Source: Micrococcales bacterium (GTDB lineage: Bacteria > Actinomycetota > Actinomycetes > S36-B12 > GCA-2699445). Taken from it: a DNA stretch of 64,000 nt. The stretch lies in the NCBI GenBank assembly GCA_002699445.1, contig PAAU01000020.1, positions 1 through 64,000 of the forward strand. The letters run 5' to 3'. The translations under genes and the position numbers were made by a program. Positions 30,067-39,125 of the stretch are shown here, piece after piece (position 1 is the stretch's first letter; each line of letters opens with the position of its first letter). Below the pieces are notes generated by a model. That model made no database searches. It was not told the DNA's origin and saw only the letters and a list, made by a program, of their open reading frames with translations.

Positions 30067-31215
30067 ATGTCTGAGCAGGAGCACACCGAGCGGCAGCCAC
30101 TTCGTGTGCCAGAAACTTTGCAATCGATCGCTGGTATCACCTGGCGCCTTCTCATTATTGGGATCGCCTTCTACCTCTTAGTGATGGCGTTAAATCTGAT
30201 TTTTCCCGTAGCTATTGCGTTCTTCCTTGCCATGTTCACCACGGCTTTGGCTGATCCGATCGCCAGGATTTTTATGCGGGTCTTGCCGAAGTGGTTGTCG
30301 GTGGTCCTCGCATTACTATTGATCTTCTTGGCATCAGTATTCTTGATCGGGCGAGTGATCGGGTCGATTGTTGAGCAGGGACCGGCGTTGGCCGAGGCGA
30401 TCAGCGCGGGTATTACTGAAATTGAAAATTGGCTGCAGCAGGGTCCGTTAAGCCTCAGTTCAGATCAGGTGGGACAGGTCGAGCAAAAGGCTCAAGAAAT
30501 GCTTGCTAGTTTCGGGCAATCCGCGGTCGAACTGGTAGTTAATGAGTTGGGAACGCTGGGGACTCTCATTGTCGCCGGCTCTGTTTACATCTTCGGAACT
30601 ATTTTCTTCATGACAACGGGCCGTGAGATTTGGAAGTGGGCAGTCGATTGGGCGCCGGATCGCACCCGAGCGGCCGTGGACGTATGTGGACAACTGGCCT
30701 GGAACAACATCGCTGGTTATACCCGAGGTGTCGTTCTAGTGGCGATTGCCGACGCCACCTTGGTCCTGATTGGATTGCTGATCTTGGGGGTACCGCTGGC
30801 ACCGGTTTTGGCTGCCGTTGTCTTTGTCGGCGCCTTCATTCCTGTGATTGGTGCGCCTATCGCGACGCTCCTCGCTGCGCTCGTTGCCCTTGCGACAATG
30901 GGCCCCACGACAGCTCTCTTAGTCGTCGTTCTTACCGTGATCGTGGGTTCGTTCGATGGTGACGTTTTGCAACCCCTGGTTATGGGCCGCACCGTACAAC
31001 TCCATCCATTGGCCATCGTGTCGATTATCGCCGTTGGTGCCATCACTTTGGGAATTGTGGGAGCGCTTATCGCTATCCCGGTTGCTTCGTCGATCTATGC
31101 GGTGCTGAAATATCTGACAGGTCGGGACCCCAATCATCCGTTCCCACCTGATCAGACCGCTGATGATTCAACGGTGGATAAGGTGGGTCAGCCCGAGCCG
31201 GCGAAAGGTTCTTAG
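30067..31215 (+). CDS. AI-2E (PerM/TqsA) family membrane protein
   Basis: 382-residue membrane protein of the AI-2 exporter-like family (PF01594 type) with about seven hydrophobic helices: three in the N-terminal third, a soluble amphipathic middle (about 100-170), and a C-terminal group. Family signatures include the GxPLAPVLAAVVFVGAFIPVIGAPI stretch and VGSFDGDVLQPLVMGRTVQLHP. Members export signalling molecules or ions; substrate here is unknown. ATG 30067 is chosen with GGGGT 8 bp upstream; GTG 30061 is possible. The next gene starts 2 bp after its stop. Confidence 0.87.
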   Translation: MSEQEHTERQPLRVPETLQSIAGITWRLLIIGIAFYLLVMALNLIFPVAIAFFLAMFTTALADPIARIFMRVLPKWLSVVLALLLIFLASVFLIGRVIGSIVEQGPALAEAISAGITEIENWLQQGPLSLSSDQVGQVEQKAQEMLASFGQSAVELVVNELGTLGTLIVAGSVYIFGTIFFMTTGREIWKWAVDWAPDRTRAAVDVCGQLAWNNIAGYTRGVVLVAIADATLVLIGLLILGVPLAPVLAAVVFVGAFIPVIGAPIATLLAALVALATMGPTTALLVVVLTVIVGSFDGDVLQPLVMGRTVQLHPLAIVSIIAVGAITLGIVGALIAIPVASSIYAVLKYLTGRDPNHPFPPDQTADDSTVDKVGQPEPAKGS

Positions 31216-31217
31216 AC

Positions 31218-32615
31218 ATGTCCGGTACTTCATCTTCTGACAAGGACAGAGAGTCCGGCAAAGATATTCGCAAGCGGTTGCCACGAAAACACTTGGGATC
31301 GTTTGATATCGGTAAACGTGACGTAGCATCCCTCTTTCTCGCAGCGCATCAGAACCAAGATCCGGAGTTGGTCGCGCTAAGTGCTGCTTCGATGGCCACG
31401 TCTCCCTATGTCTTTTTCCAGGGTTCCGCCAAGCAAATGGCTAATGATTTAGCCCAACAGTCAGACACTGGACTCCGTTGCCAACTGATCGGAAACGCTG
31501 ATCCAAGAAACTTTGGTGGTTACGGATTACCCGGAAGAGAGATAGTTTTTGATGCAGTCGATTTCTGCGAGACGCATGAGGGTCCCTTCGAATGGGACGT
31601 AAAGCGACTGGTTACTGGCGCTCTATTGATGGGAATGGATCGAGGAGCTTCCGACCGTCAAGCAAGAAAGCTAGCAAGCATCGCGGCCAACAGTTATCTA
31701 GATGCGATCCGAGGATTCGATCGGGAGTCAATGCTGACGGTCTGGTACTCGCAACTCGATGATGATGACTCGGTTGCGGTATGGGCCGAATCTGGAGGTG
31801 CTCGGACGGTCGCGGAGGTAATGAGGAGCGCTAAGCGCGCGCGTCGTCGAACGAACCAACACGCAGCTCAAGAAATGACGAAGAAATCGGGAAGCAAGCG
31901 GCGGTTCCGGCGAAAACTGCCGCTACTTGAGCCGATTAGTGATCTTTTATCTGAGGCTGATGCCGCCAGATTGCGACAGGCTGTTGACCGCGGCTGGCAG
32001 GCGCACCTCGCATCTTTAGGGAGAAATCGCCAATACTTGCTGAGTCGGTATCAATTGGTGGACCTGGCTCGCCTCGTGGTGGGGGTCTCCGGATCATCGG
32101 TGAGACGTTATGCGGCGCTTCTCGTCGAGGAAGGCGATGTGAATGAACCGGTCGTCCTAGAGCTAGCGGAAGTGGGTTCTTCCGGTCTCCAACACCATGT
32201 GCCGACGGTTAGCTATGACAGCGATGCCCAACGACTGATCACTGGGCAACGGATGATTCAGGCGACACCGGATCCGTTCCTGAGCTGGCTGGATTTTGCA
32301 GATCACGACGGTACTGAGCGCACTTGGCAGATTCGTCAGCTTCGGGACTGGAAGCGGTCGCTAGATTTTGCCAACACTGGTGAGCGTGGCCAGACCGTAT
32401 TTATGAAAATGTGTGGTTGGGCGCTTGCCAGAGCTCATGCCCGCTCAGGCGAGCGTCACGCAATCGCCGGATATGTCGGTCGAAACTCGACCACGGCGAA
32501 CGCGTTAGTCGCTTTCGCGGACGCCTATGCAGCCCAGATTGTCGACGATCATCGGACCTTCTGCGCCGCAATCGCAAAGGGGCAGATAGCTGTGCCTCAT
32601 GCTGATAACGAGTAA
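31218..32615 (+). CDS. DUF2252 protein with altered kinase-like motif
   Basis: 465-residue member of DUF2252, a family with an aminoglycoside-phosphotransferase/protein-kinase-like fold. Recognisable are the block SPYVFFQGSAKQMANDLA (about 62-79), the loop IGNADPRNFGGYG (91-103), and FDAVDFCETHEGPFEWDVKRL (111-131). As I remember the family, the loop reads GDAHxxNFG and the next motif NDFDE; here the loop Asp is Asn93, the His is Asp95, and the second motif is VDFCE. The protein may be catalytically inactive or use a changed site. Function of the family is not established. It shares an operon with the upstream transporter. Confidence 0.8.
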   Translation: MSGTSSSDKDRESGKDIRKRLPRKHLGSFDIGKRDVASLFLAAHQNQDPELVALSAASMATSPYVFFQGSAKQMANDLAQQSDTGLRCQLIGNADPRNFGGYGLPGREIVFDAVDFCETHEGPFEWDVKRLVTGALLMGMDRGASDRQARKLASIAANSYLDAIRGFDRESMLTVWYSQLDDDDSVAVWAESGGARTVAEVMRSAKRARRRTNQHAAQEMTKKSGSKRRFRRKLPLLEPISDLLSEADAARLRQAVDRGWQAHLASLGRNRQYLLSRYQLVDLARLVVGVSGSSVRRYAALLVEEGDVNEPVVLELAEVGSSGLQHHVPTVSYDSDAQRLITGQRMIQATPDPFLSWLDFADHDGTERTWQIRQLRDWKRSLDFANTGERGQTVFMKMCGWALARAHARSGERHAIAGYVGRNSTTANALVAFADAYAAQIVDDHRTFCAAIAKGQIAVPHADNE

Positions 32616-32686
32616 CGCCCAGGCAACGCACAATGAGTCGTCGACTAGTAGGCTAATCCAGACCAACATGAGTACCAGGAGGACTA

Positions 32687-33121
32687 GTGACCGAGACGGA
32701 TATGGAACTGGGGCCCATCGATTATTTGGTGGTGGAATATTCTCCTGCCGGTCCCAGCGGTGAGGCGCTGCCTCATTTGATCGAGATGGTCGATCGAGGA
32801 ATCATCCGGATCCTGGACGTAGCCCTCATCGTCAAAGCCGATGACGGCAGCCATCAGCGCATTGATTTGGCTGACGTCATGCCTATGGGCATCGTGGAGT
32901 TAGGGCTTCTAGACGGAGCCGCCACCGGGATGCTGGATGCGGACGATATTGCGGAGGCAGCTGCGGTAATCGAAGCCGGTCGCGTAGGTGCAGTTCTGGT
33001 ATACGAGAACTCGTGGGCCGCGCCCTTCGCCACTGCGCTTCGTCGGGCTGGCGGACAGGTTGTCGCGGGTGGACGTATCCCGGTGCAGGAAATTCTTGAA
33101 GCGTTAGAAGAAATCGACTAG
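32687..33121 (+). CDS. DUF6325-family protein
   Basis: 144-residue soluble acidic protein. It begins with a beta strand (PIDYLVVEYS), has a repeat of two ferredoxin-like halves, and the pieces GIIRILDVALIVKADDG, GLLDGAA and VGAVLVYENSWAAPFATALRRAGGQVV, which are characteristic of a family common in actinobacteria and often next to SHOCT proteins, as here. Function unknown; a stress or membrane-associated role is guesswork. GTG 32687 has the ribosome site GGAGGA 5 bp before it. Confidence 0.75.
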   Translation: MTETDMELGPIDYLVVEYSPAGPSGEALPHLIEMVDRGIIRILDVALIVKADDGSHQRIDLADVMPMGIVELGLLDGAATGMLDADDIAEAAAVIEAGRVGAVLVYENSWAAPFATALRRAGGQVVAGGRIPVQEILEALEEID

Positions 33122-33131
33122 GAGTAGAGAT

Positions 33132-33419
33132 ATGCCAAGGTTAATTAGAGCTGCCACTCGAACCGCAGTCGTTGCAGGCACAGCCACGGCGGTTTCTGGG
33201 CGAGTAGCCAGGCGCCAAAACGATAAATGGTCACAACAACAGGCCGAGCAGCAGGCACAGCAAGCTGCCCCGGCACCGCAGGCTGCCCCGCCAGCCCCGG
33301 CACCAAGCAGTGCGGATGACCAGATTGCGCAGTTGAAGCGTCTCGAGGAACTAAAGACAGCTGGAGTTATCAGCGAGGCTGAATACGAGTCGCAGCGCAA
33401 GAAGGTCTTAGGATTCTGA
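33132..33419 (+). CDS. Small SHOCT-domain protein
   Basis: 95-residue protein with a short basic N-terminal hydrophobic patch, a Gln/Ala/Pro-rich linker (about 35-60), and a C-terminal SHOCT module (QIAQLKRLEELKTAGVISEAEY, about residues 64-90). SHOCT modules are short helical oligomerisation-like pieces at protein ends. It follows the DUF6325 gene by 10 bp with its own GGAG site and is probably cotranscribed; a working pair is likely but unproven. Confidence 0.8.
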   Translation: MPRLIRAATRTAVVAGTATAVSGRVARRQNDKWSQQQAEQQAQQAAPAPQAAPPAPAPSSADDQIAQLKRLEELKTAGVISEAEYESQRKKVLGF

Positions 33420-33481
33420 TCCATCGCAGACCGTAACAGTGGCTAGGGCGTAACTACACTGCGCTGGCCGAAGGCTCCCGC

Positions 33482-33487
33482 TAGAGT
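33482..33487 (+). promoter_or_regulatory. Candidate -10 box for leaderless pyk
   Basis: TAGAGT lies at exactly -12 to -7 of the pyk ATG at 33494, and the six bases between (CCAAGA) hold no ribosome site. No clear -35. Confidence 0.45.
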
Positions 33488-33493
33488 CCAAGA

Positions 33494-34909
33494 ATGCGCC
33501 GAGCCAAAATTGTCTGCACGATGGGGCCGGCGACTGCGGGCTACGAAACTACCCGGAACCTGGTTGTTGCGGGAATGGATGTAGCTCGACTGAACTTGAG
33601 CCACGGTACTTACGCCGACCATGAAGCCACCTATGCGAACATTCGGCGTGCGGGTGATGAAGTAGGTCGTGGTGTTGGCATTCTTGCGGATCTGCAGGGG
33701 CCGAAAATCCGGCTCGGTGAATTTCTCGACGGAGCGGTCGACTTGGTGGAGGACGATGAGTTCACTATCACCGTCGAGGATGTGCCAGGCGACCAGAAAG
33801 TTTGCTCAACCACCTACCCCGGCCTACCGGAAGACGTATCGCCTGGGGACCGAATTCTTATTGATGACGGTCGTGTAACTGTCGAGGTGTCGAGCGTGGC
33901 CGGCCCTAGAGTTGCCACCCGAGTTGTCGAGGGGGGCCGGCTCTCGAATCATAAAGGTTTGAATCTTCCTGGAGTAGCAGTCTCAGTGCCCGCTCTGACC
34001 CGGAAGGATGAGGCAGATTTGAGGTGGGCGATTCGCCTCGGAATCGACATGATCGCCCTGTCCTTCGTTCGGCAGCCGGAAGATATCGAGCTTGTGCACC
34101 AAATCATGGACGAGGAAGGCCGGCGGTTGCCGGTACTAGCTAAAGTGGAGAAACCACAAGCGATCCATCAGCTGGAAGAAATCGTCGCCGCCTTCAACGG
34201 GGTAATGGTCGCTCGCGGTGATCTAGGGGTTGAACTTAAGCTGGAGGAAGTGCCGCTTGAGCAGAAGCGGGCGATCGATCTGTGCCGACGTGCAGGAAAA
34301 CCCGTGATTGTGGCGACTCAGATGCTGGACTCCATGATGGCTGCGAGCCGACCTACCCGTGCCGAGGTGTCAGATGTAGCAAATGCCGTCTTGGATGGTG
34401 CCGATGCGTTGATGCTGTCCGGGGAGACGAGTGTTGGGGTTAACCCACAGCATGTCGTGGAGACCATGTCGACGATCATCGAGCATGTCGAGACTGAAGC
34501 TTTGGAGCGCCTCAGCACGGCGCCACAGGAGAAAGAGGCTTCAACCGCGCGGGCTATAACCCGTGCTGCGGTTAGCGTTGCTCACGAGGTTGATGCGCAG
34601 TACATCATCGCTTTCACGGAAACTGGCTCCACTGCCCGCTTAATTTCGCGGCATCGCTCGACTATCCCGCTCTTGGCTTTTACTCCAAACCCAGAGGTAC
34701 GAAGTCGATTGGCTTTGGTCTGGGGCGTTGAAACCTTTATGGCACCTCAGGTGCGCCATACAGATGACCTCGTGCAACAGGTGGATACGTCATTGCTGTC
34801 CATTGGTCGAGTGACGCTTGGGCAGCGGTTAGTGATCGTCGCCGGGGTCCCACCTGGCGTGCCAGGTACGACTAATGGCATGCGAGTTCACACAGTGGGA
34901 CATGGATAG
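33494..34909 (+). CDS. pyk: Pyruvate kinase
   Basis: Converts phosphoenolpyruvate and ADP to pyruvate and ATP. The 471 residues show the substrate site ARLNLSHG, ADLQGPKIR, the active-site signature VEKPQAIHQLEEI (catalytic Lys), the metal-binding VARGDLGVEL and ATQMLDSMM. The C-terminal domain (about 345-470) is the normal allosteric domain without the extra PEP-utiliser domain found in some bacilli. It is convergent with bldD, 21 bp between stops. Confidence 0.97.
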   Translation: MRRAKIVCTMGPATAGYETTRNLVVAGMDVARLNLSHGTYADHEATYANIRRAGDEVGRGVGILADLQGPKIRLGEFLDGAVDLVEDDEFTITVEDVPGDQKVCSTTYPGLPEDVSPGDRILIDDGRVTVEVSSVAGPRVATRVVEGGRLSNHKGLNLPGVAVSVPALTRKDEADLRWAIRLGIDMIALSFVRQPEDIELVHQIMDEEGRRLPVLAKVEKPQAIHQLEEIVAAFNGVMVARGDLGVELKLEEVPLEQKRAIDLCRRAGKPVIVATQMLDSMMAASRPTRAEVSDVANAVLDGADALMLSGETSVGVNPQHVVETMSTIIEHVETEALERLSTAPQEKEASTARAITRAAVSVAHEVDAQYIIAFTETGSTARLISRHRSTIPLLAFTPNPEVRSRLALVWGVETFMAPQVRHTDDLVQQVDTSLLSIGRVTLGQRLVIVAGVPPGVPGTTNGMRVHTVGHG

Positions 34910-34930
34910 TTTCCAGTGTGGGTCCGCGAG

Positions 34931-35419
34931 CTAGTCCAGTGACTTGCTCGCATCTGCATTGAGCACGCCCCAGGCGATGAGTTCCTCCGCTAGGGCCGAT
35001 GGTGTGGTGTCGTAGATCACCGCGAGTGTGCGGAGGTCATCACCACGTACAGTCAAGACTCGGCCGTTGTAGTCGCCCCGCTGCGCTTGAATGGCGTTGA
35101 GGTAACGGGTCAAAGGTCCCGACTTATCGGGTGGAACATTGGCCAACTTTTCCAGGTCGATCACGATGCGTGCGGGTGGTTCGTGTGAGGCGGTGGCTGA
35201 ACCACCCGGAAGTAAGACGGCAACTGGCACGCCATAAAAGTCCGCCAGTTGAGCGAGCTTGGCGACAGTGACTGCTCGATCTCCCCGTTCGTAGGAACCG
35301 ATCACGACAGCCTTCCACTTGCCGCCGGACTTCTCCTCGACCCGCTGTAACGAGAGTCCTTGCTGCTGCCGGATCGCGCGCAAGCGACCTCCGAGTGCGC
35401 GTGCATATTCCGTGGACAT
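34931..35419 (-). CDS. bldD: BldD-type developmental regulator with c-di-GMP signature
   Basis: 162-residue transcription factor. The N-terminal helix-turn-helix (about 8-70) reads RLRAIRQQQGLSLQRVEEKSGGKWKAVVIGSYERGDRAVTV in several blocks matching Streptomyces BldD, and the C-terminal domain (about 80-158) holds RGD at 114-116, eight residues, and RGDD at 125-128, fitting the RXD-X8-RXXD c-di-GMP-binding signature; in Streptomyces the second part is RQDD. In streptomycetes c-di-GMP assembles BldD into a DNA-binding form that represses development; this organism's targets are unknown. ATG 35419 has the site AGGAGA. bldD beside pyrR matches streptomycete gene order. Confidence 0.93.
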   Translation of the reverse strand: MSTEYARALGGRLRAIRQQQGLSLQRVEEKSGGKWKAVVIGSYERGDRAVTVAKLAQLADFYGVPVAVLLPGGSATASHEPPARIVIDLEKLANVPPDKSGPLTRYLNAIQAQRGDYNGRVLTVRGDDLRTLAVIYDTTPSALAEELIAWGVLNADASKSLD

Positions 35420-35774
35420 ACTCGATCTCCTATCGCGCGATCGTGTGGATTGCCGACTACGGCGAACCAGCGCAATTACTCTTAGTCTCTTGTGTCACGA
35501 CTAGTAACGATGATCACCCCTACCGTACGTAGCGAAACCGAGTCAGCCAACACTGAGAGTGAGATATCGGTCACACTTGTACCGCCACGGGTCTTAACAG
35601 CCGCCTCGGATACCCCCTGAATGCCAGCGCTCATCGTTCGCATAGTGATCTTGGTCTGAGCGAGATCGACTTCACTGGCTTCGTACCGGTGGTCGGTCGC
35701 AGTGTCGGCGACTGTTATCGTGAATCATCCTTTAACCAGTCGTCCTGTGAGGCGGCGAAGGAGGTGGGCCAGCC
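35420..35774 (+). promoter_or_regulatory. bldD-pyrR intergenic region: candidate BldD boxes and pyrR promoter
   Basis: This 355-bp divergent gap has no gene I can support. An inverted repeat CACT-GAG-AGTG lies at 35551-35561; within 35550-35562 it matches seven of nine specified positions of the BldD consensus TNACNC(A/T)GNGTNA, from memory. A half site TGTGTCA lies at about 35490-35497, nearer bldD. For pyrR an extended -10, TG-T-TATCGT, is at 35713-35721, giving a predicted mRNA start near 35728 and a leader of about 47 bases. Confidence 0.4.
35738..35764 (+). promoter_or_regulatory. Probable PyrR-binding hairpin beside the pyrR ribosome site
   Basis: The leader RNA can form a stem GUCG/CGGC (35739-35742 with 35753-35756, one G-U) closing the loop UCCUGUGAGG, which resembles the PyrR-binding-loop core (UCCnGnGAGG) known from Bacillus and mycobacterial pyr leaders. 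The ribosome site AAGGAGG (35758-35764) begins one base after the stem, 10 bases before the ATG. UMP-bound PyrR could cover it and block translation, as described for Mycobacterium smegmatis. Confidence 0.65.
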
Positions 35775-36335
35775 ATGCCCGAACCTGCAGTAGGCCCAGT
35801 CGTACTCGACGCCGCGGACCTCAATCGTGCTCTTACTCGCATTTCGCACGAGATCATCGAATCTGCCCGAGGTGCGGATGACCTCATCATTCTTGGCATC
35901 CCGACCCGAGGCGCCGTATTGGCGCATCGTCTTGCCGAACGAATCTCAGCCGCCGAAGGGCTCGCAGTTCCCTCAGGGTCAATCGACATCACCATGTATC
36001 GCGATGACCTCAATATGCGGCCGGCTCGAGCACTGGGCCACACTGTCATTCCTTCCCGAGGGGTTGATGGCAAAACCGTTGTCCTCGTTGACGATGTGCT
36101 TTTTTCGGGTCGAACAGTTCGAGCGGCTCTGGATGCGATTAACGATATTGGCCGACCGAGAGCGGTGAGATTGGCCGTCATCGTGGATCGGGGCCACCGA
36201 GAGTTACCGATTCGAGCCGATCATGTAGGGAAAAATCTGCCCACTCATCGTGGTGAAAGTGTGCGGGTTCGCTTGTCCGAAATCGATGGACAAGATGAAA
36301 TCGTGTTGTTGCGGGACGCGGAAAAGCAGTCATGA
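35775..36335 (+). CDS. pyrR: Bifunctional pyr operon RNA regulator / uracil phosphoribosyltransferase PyrR
   Basis: 186-residue phosphoribosyltransferase-fold protein that binds pyr mRNA in the presence of UMP and lowers expression of the pyr genes; many also have weak UPRTase activity. The PRPP loop is [20 protein letters not shown], preceded by [16 protein letters not shown] and followed by [21 protein letters not shown], all PyrR-typical. It opens the pyr operon and overlaps pyrB by 4 bp. The candidate target hairpin is in its own leader. Confidence 0.96.
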   Translation: MPEPAVGPVVLDAADLNRALTRISHEIIESARGADDLIILGIPTRGAVLAHRLAERISAAEGLAVPSGSIDITMYRDDLNMRPARALGHTVIPSRGVDGKTVVLVDDVLFSGRTVRAALDAINDIGRPRAVRLAVIVDRGHRELPIRADHVGKNLPTHRGESVRVRLSEIDGQDEIVLLRDAEKQS

Positions 36336-37285
36336 TCGAGCATCTGCTGTCGACCGCGGACCTCAGCCGTGATGATGCAGTTTTGATTCTGGATACCGCA
36401 GGGGAGATGGAGAATCTCACCGACCGCTCGGTAAAAAAGTTGCCCGCTTTGCGCGGACGCACTGTCGTCAACTTATTCTTCGAAGACTCCACCCGGACCA
36501 GGATCTCGTTCGAAGCCGCTGCGAAGAGATTGTCCGCTGACGTCATTAACTTCAGCGCCAAGGGTTCGAGCGTGTCCAAAGGAGAATCTCTAAAAGACAC
36601 AGCTCTGACCTTGCAGGCTATGGGGGCAGACGCGGTTGTGATTCGCCATGGGGCTTCGGGAGCTCCCATGCGCTTGGCCAGTGCCGGATGGATCGATGGA
36701 GCAGTGGTTAACGCGGGCGATGGTACCCATGAGCACCCAACGCAAGCCCTGTTGGATGCCTACACGATTCGTCGTCACTTGTGTGGCGGCTCAGGGGACC
36801 TAGCAGGGCTACGGGTCACTATCGTCGGCGATGTCCTGCACAGTCGGGTAGCGCGATCTAACGCGTGGTTACTGCACACTTTGGGAGCGCAGGTGACCCT
36901 AGTGGCCCCACCTACTCTCGTTCCGGTTGGTGTCGATTCCTGGCCAGTGACTGTTTCCTACGACCTCGATACCGTGCTCCCGGAAACGGATGCAGTGATG
37001 ATGCTGCGAGTTCAGGCCGAAAGGATGAACGCTGATTTCTTCCCTAGCACTCGGGAATACTCTCGTCGCTACGGTCTTGATGCTCAGCGTGCGGCTCTGC
37101 TGCCGCAGCGCTCCATCATCATGCATCCAGGTCCCATGGTACGCGGTATGGAGATTAGCGATGACATCGCGGATTCCGATCGAGCGGTGATCTTGGAGCA
37201 GGTCAGCAACGGGGTAAGTGTCCGGATGGCAGTGCTATACCTACTGGTGGGCGGCTCGCGTGAGGGAGCAGGAGAAACATCATGA
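36332..37285 (+). CDS. pyrB: Aspartate carbamoyltransferase catalytic subunit
   Basis: Condenses carbamoyl phosphate and aspartate. The 317-residue protein has the carbamoyl-phosphate motif [13 protein letters not shown], the loop [12 protein letters not shown] carrying the Ser/Lys of the neighbouring active site, IRHGASGAP, and [11 protein letters not shown]. No regulatory pyrI gene follows, as usual in actinobacteria. It overlaps pyrR and pyrC by 4 bp each. Confidence 0.97.
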   Translation: MIEHLLSTADLSRDDAVLILDTAGEMENLTDRSVKKLPALRGRTVVNLFFEDSTRTRISFEAAAKRLSADVINFSAKGSSVSKGESLKDTALTLQAMGADAVVIRHGASGAPMRLASAGWIDGAVVNAGDGTHEHPTQALLDAYTIRRHLCGGSGDLAGLRVTIVGDVLHSRVARSNAWLLHTLGAQVTLVAPPTLVPVGVDSWPVTVSYDLDTVLPETDAVMMLRVQAERMNADFFPSTREYSRRYGLDAQRAALLPQRSIIMHPGPMVRGMEISDDIADSDRAVILEQVSNGVSVRMAVLYLLVGGSREGAGETS

Positions 37286-38580
37286 CTGAGGAATATCTCC
37301 TAACGGGTGCTCGGCCGCTGGGTGGTGACCCGAGCGATATTTGGCTGCGAGATGGTCGGATTTCTCAGATCTCTCCGGCAGGTCAGCTCTCTGCCCCAGA
37401 TGCAGAGTTGATCGATGCCAAAGGGCTTGTCGCACTGCCTGGTTTGGTAGATCTGCACGCTCACTTGCGTGAACCAGGTCGGGAAGATGCTGAAACAGTA
37501 GCCACTGGGACCGCTGCTGCCGCGCTAGGTGGTTTCACAGCGGTACATGCCATGGCTAATACTGATCCGGTTGCAGATACGGCGGGCGTTGTGGAGCAGG
37601 TTTATCGGCTGGGGCAAGCGGCCGGTTACTGCGATGTGAGACCTGTCGGTGCGGTGACAGAAGGTTTGGCCGGAGAGCATTTGGCTGAACTGGGTGCCAT
37701 GGCTGATTCCAGTGCGGCCGTTCGTGTCTTCAGCGATGATGGCCACTGCGTTTCTAACTCGCTGCTTATGCGGCGAGCTTTGGAATATGTCAAAGCTTTT
37801 GACGGGGTGATAGCTCAACATGCCCAAGATCCAGATCTGACAGTTGCCGCTCAGATGAATGAAGGCAAGATGTCGGCACAACTTGGGCTACAGGGTTGGC
37901 CCGCCGTAGCAGAAGAAGCGATCATTGCCCGTGACGTACTGCTCGCGGATCATGTGGGATCTAGACTCCACGTCTGCCACGTGTCGACCGCTGGCAGTGT
38001 TGACCTCATCAGGCGCGCGAAAGAGCGAGGTATCCAGGTGACGGCGGAGGTCACGCCGCACCATTTGCTGCTGACCGATGAACTAGTCGCTGGGTACGAT
38101 CCAGTTTTCAAGGTGAATCCACCGCTTCGGACCGAGGCTGACGTGATGGCGTTACGCGAAGGCTTAGCGGACGGCACGATCGATGTCGTTGCCACCGATC
38201 ACGCACCGCACACTGGTGAGGATAAAGACTGCGAGTGGGCGGTGGCTGCGTTCGGCATGGTCGGGCTGCCAACCGCCCTGTCGGTGGTCCTGGCGACGAT
38301 GGTGGAAACCGAATTGCTGAATTGGCAGGGGGTCGCGGAGCGTATGTCCGTGGTTCCAGCTCAGATTGGTCGAGTAAATGACCAGGGTCGGCCATTGGCC
38401 GAAGGGGAGCCCGCGAACCTCGTGCTTTTTGATCCCGAGGCCCGTTGGACGGTGGATCCGGGTATCTTTCCAGGAGCTTCGCGCAACAGTCCCTTTAAGG
38501 AGATGGAGTTGCCCGGTCGTATCGTGAGTACTTTCTATCGCGGCACCTCGACCGTTCGAGGCGGGGAGTTGCAGTGGTAA
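37282..38580 (+). CDS. pyrC: Dihydroorotase
   Basis: Zinc amidohydrolase cyclising carbamoyl aspartate. The 432-residue class I form shows [10 protein letters not shown] with two metal ligands, the dihydroorotate-contacting HAMANTDP, a metal-site Asp/His region around [15 protein letters not shown], and the catalytic Asp in [12 protein letters not shown]. Active by itself; it lies between pyrB and a membrane protein. The GTG of the next gene overlaps its end by 7 bp. Confidence 0.97.
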   Translation: MTEEYLLTGARPLGGDPSDIWLRDGRISQISPAGQLSAPDAELIDAKGLVALPGLVDLHAHLREPGREDAETVATGTAAAALGGFTAVHAMANTDPVADTAGVVEQVYRLGQAAGYCDVRPVGAVTEGLAGEHLAELGAMADSSAAVRVFSDDGHCVSNSLLMRRALEYVKAFDGVIAQHAQDPDLTVAAQMNEGKMSAQLGLQGWPAVAEEAIIARDVLLADHVGSRLHVCHVSTAGSVDLIRRAKERGIQVTAEVTPHHLLLTDELVAGYDPVFKVNPPLRTEADVMALREGLADGTIDVVATDHAPHTGEDKDCEWAVAAFGMVGLPTALSVVLATMVETELLNWQGVAERMSVVPAQIGRVNDQGRPLAEGEPANLVLFDPEARWTVDPGIFPGASRNSPFKEMELPGRIVSTFYRGTSTVRGGELQW

Positions 38581-39125
38581 CTGCGCTCAGCGAACAGGCG
38601 GTGGTCACCGATTGGCCAACTCGTCTTTTGTTGACCGGAGCTACAGCCCTAGTCATAGTCTTCGCGCTTCTACTTCTGCGTAGAGGTTGGCGTCGCCGGG
38701 GAAACCGCCAAGAGTGGGCTGCCTTGCCAGAGGTTATTCAGTCATCGGCCTTGGCCGATGCCATATCGGGAAAGTACATCGGCACCGTACGAGCCGGCGA
38801 CTGGTTAGATCGAATTGTTGCAGGCGGTGCGATGGCCCGTTCCGCAGTGTCGCCGACGAAAGCCGGCCTCCTCCTCGATCGAGAGGGTGAACCGGCGCTG
38901 CTAATACCAGCAGCGAAAATCGAGGCCGTAGAGACTGCCCCGGGCATGCTGCAGAAGGTCTTCGGAGGACACGGCATCGTGGCGGTCACCTGGACTTGGG
39001 GCCAATCTAAAGTAGTAACCGGGATTTGGTTTGCTGATCCAATCGATCAGCAGTCAGTCATTGGGTGGATTGACGACTACGTGGGTAAACCGCCGGAAGC
39101 TCCGGTGCAGAGGGAGGATTCGTGA
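38574..39125 (+). CDS. Membrane protein with PH-like domain, conserved between pyrC and carA
   Basis: 183-residue protein with one hydrophobic helix at about 18-36, a basic RRGWRRR stretch on the inner side, and a soluble domain (about 50-165) that looks like the bacterial PH-like fold ([44 protein letters not shown]). A membrane protein at the same place, between pyrC and carA, occurs in mycobacteria (Rv1382 region, from memory). Function unknown. Overlaps pyrC by 7 bp and carA by 1 bp. Confidence 0.8.
   Translation: MVTALSEQAVVTDWPTRLLLTGATALVIVFALLLLRRGWRRRGNRQEWAALPEVIQSSALADAISGKYIGTVRAGDWLDRIVAGGAMARSAVSPTKAGLLLDREGEPALLIPAAKIEAVETAPGMLQKVFGGHGIVAVTWTWGQSKVVTGIWFADPIDQQSVIGWIDDYVGKPPEAPVQREDS

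Noticed and set aside
35420-35774. tRNA or small RNA gene in the bldD-pyrR gap
   Set aside because: No cloverleaf, no T-loop sequence, no terminator hairpin with T-run.
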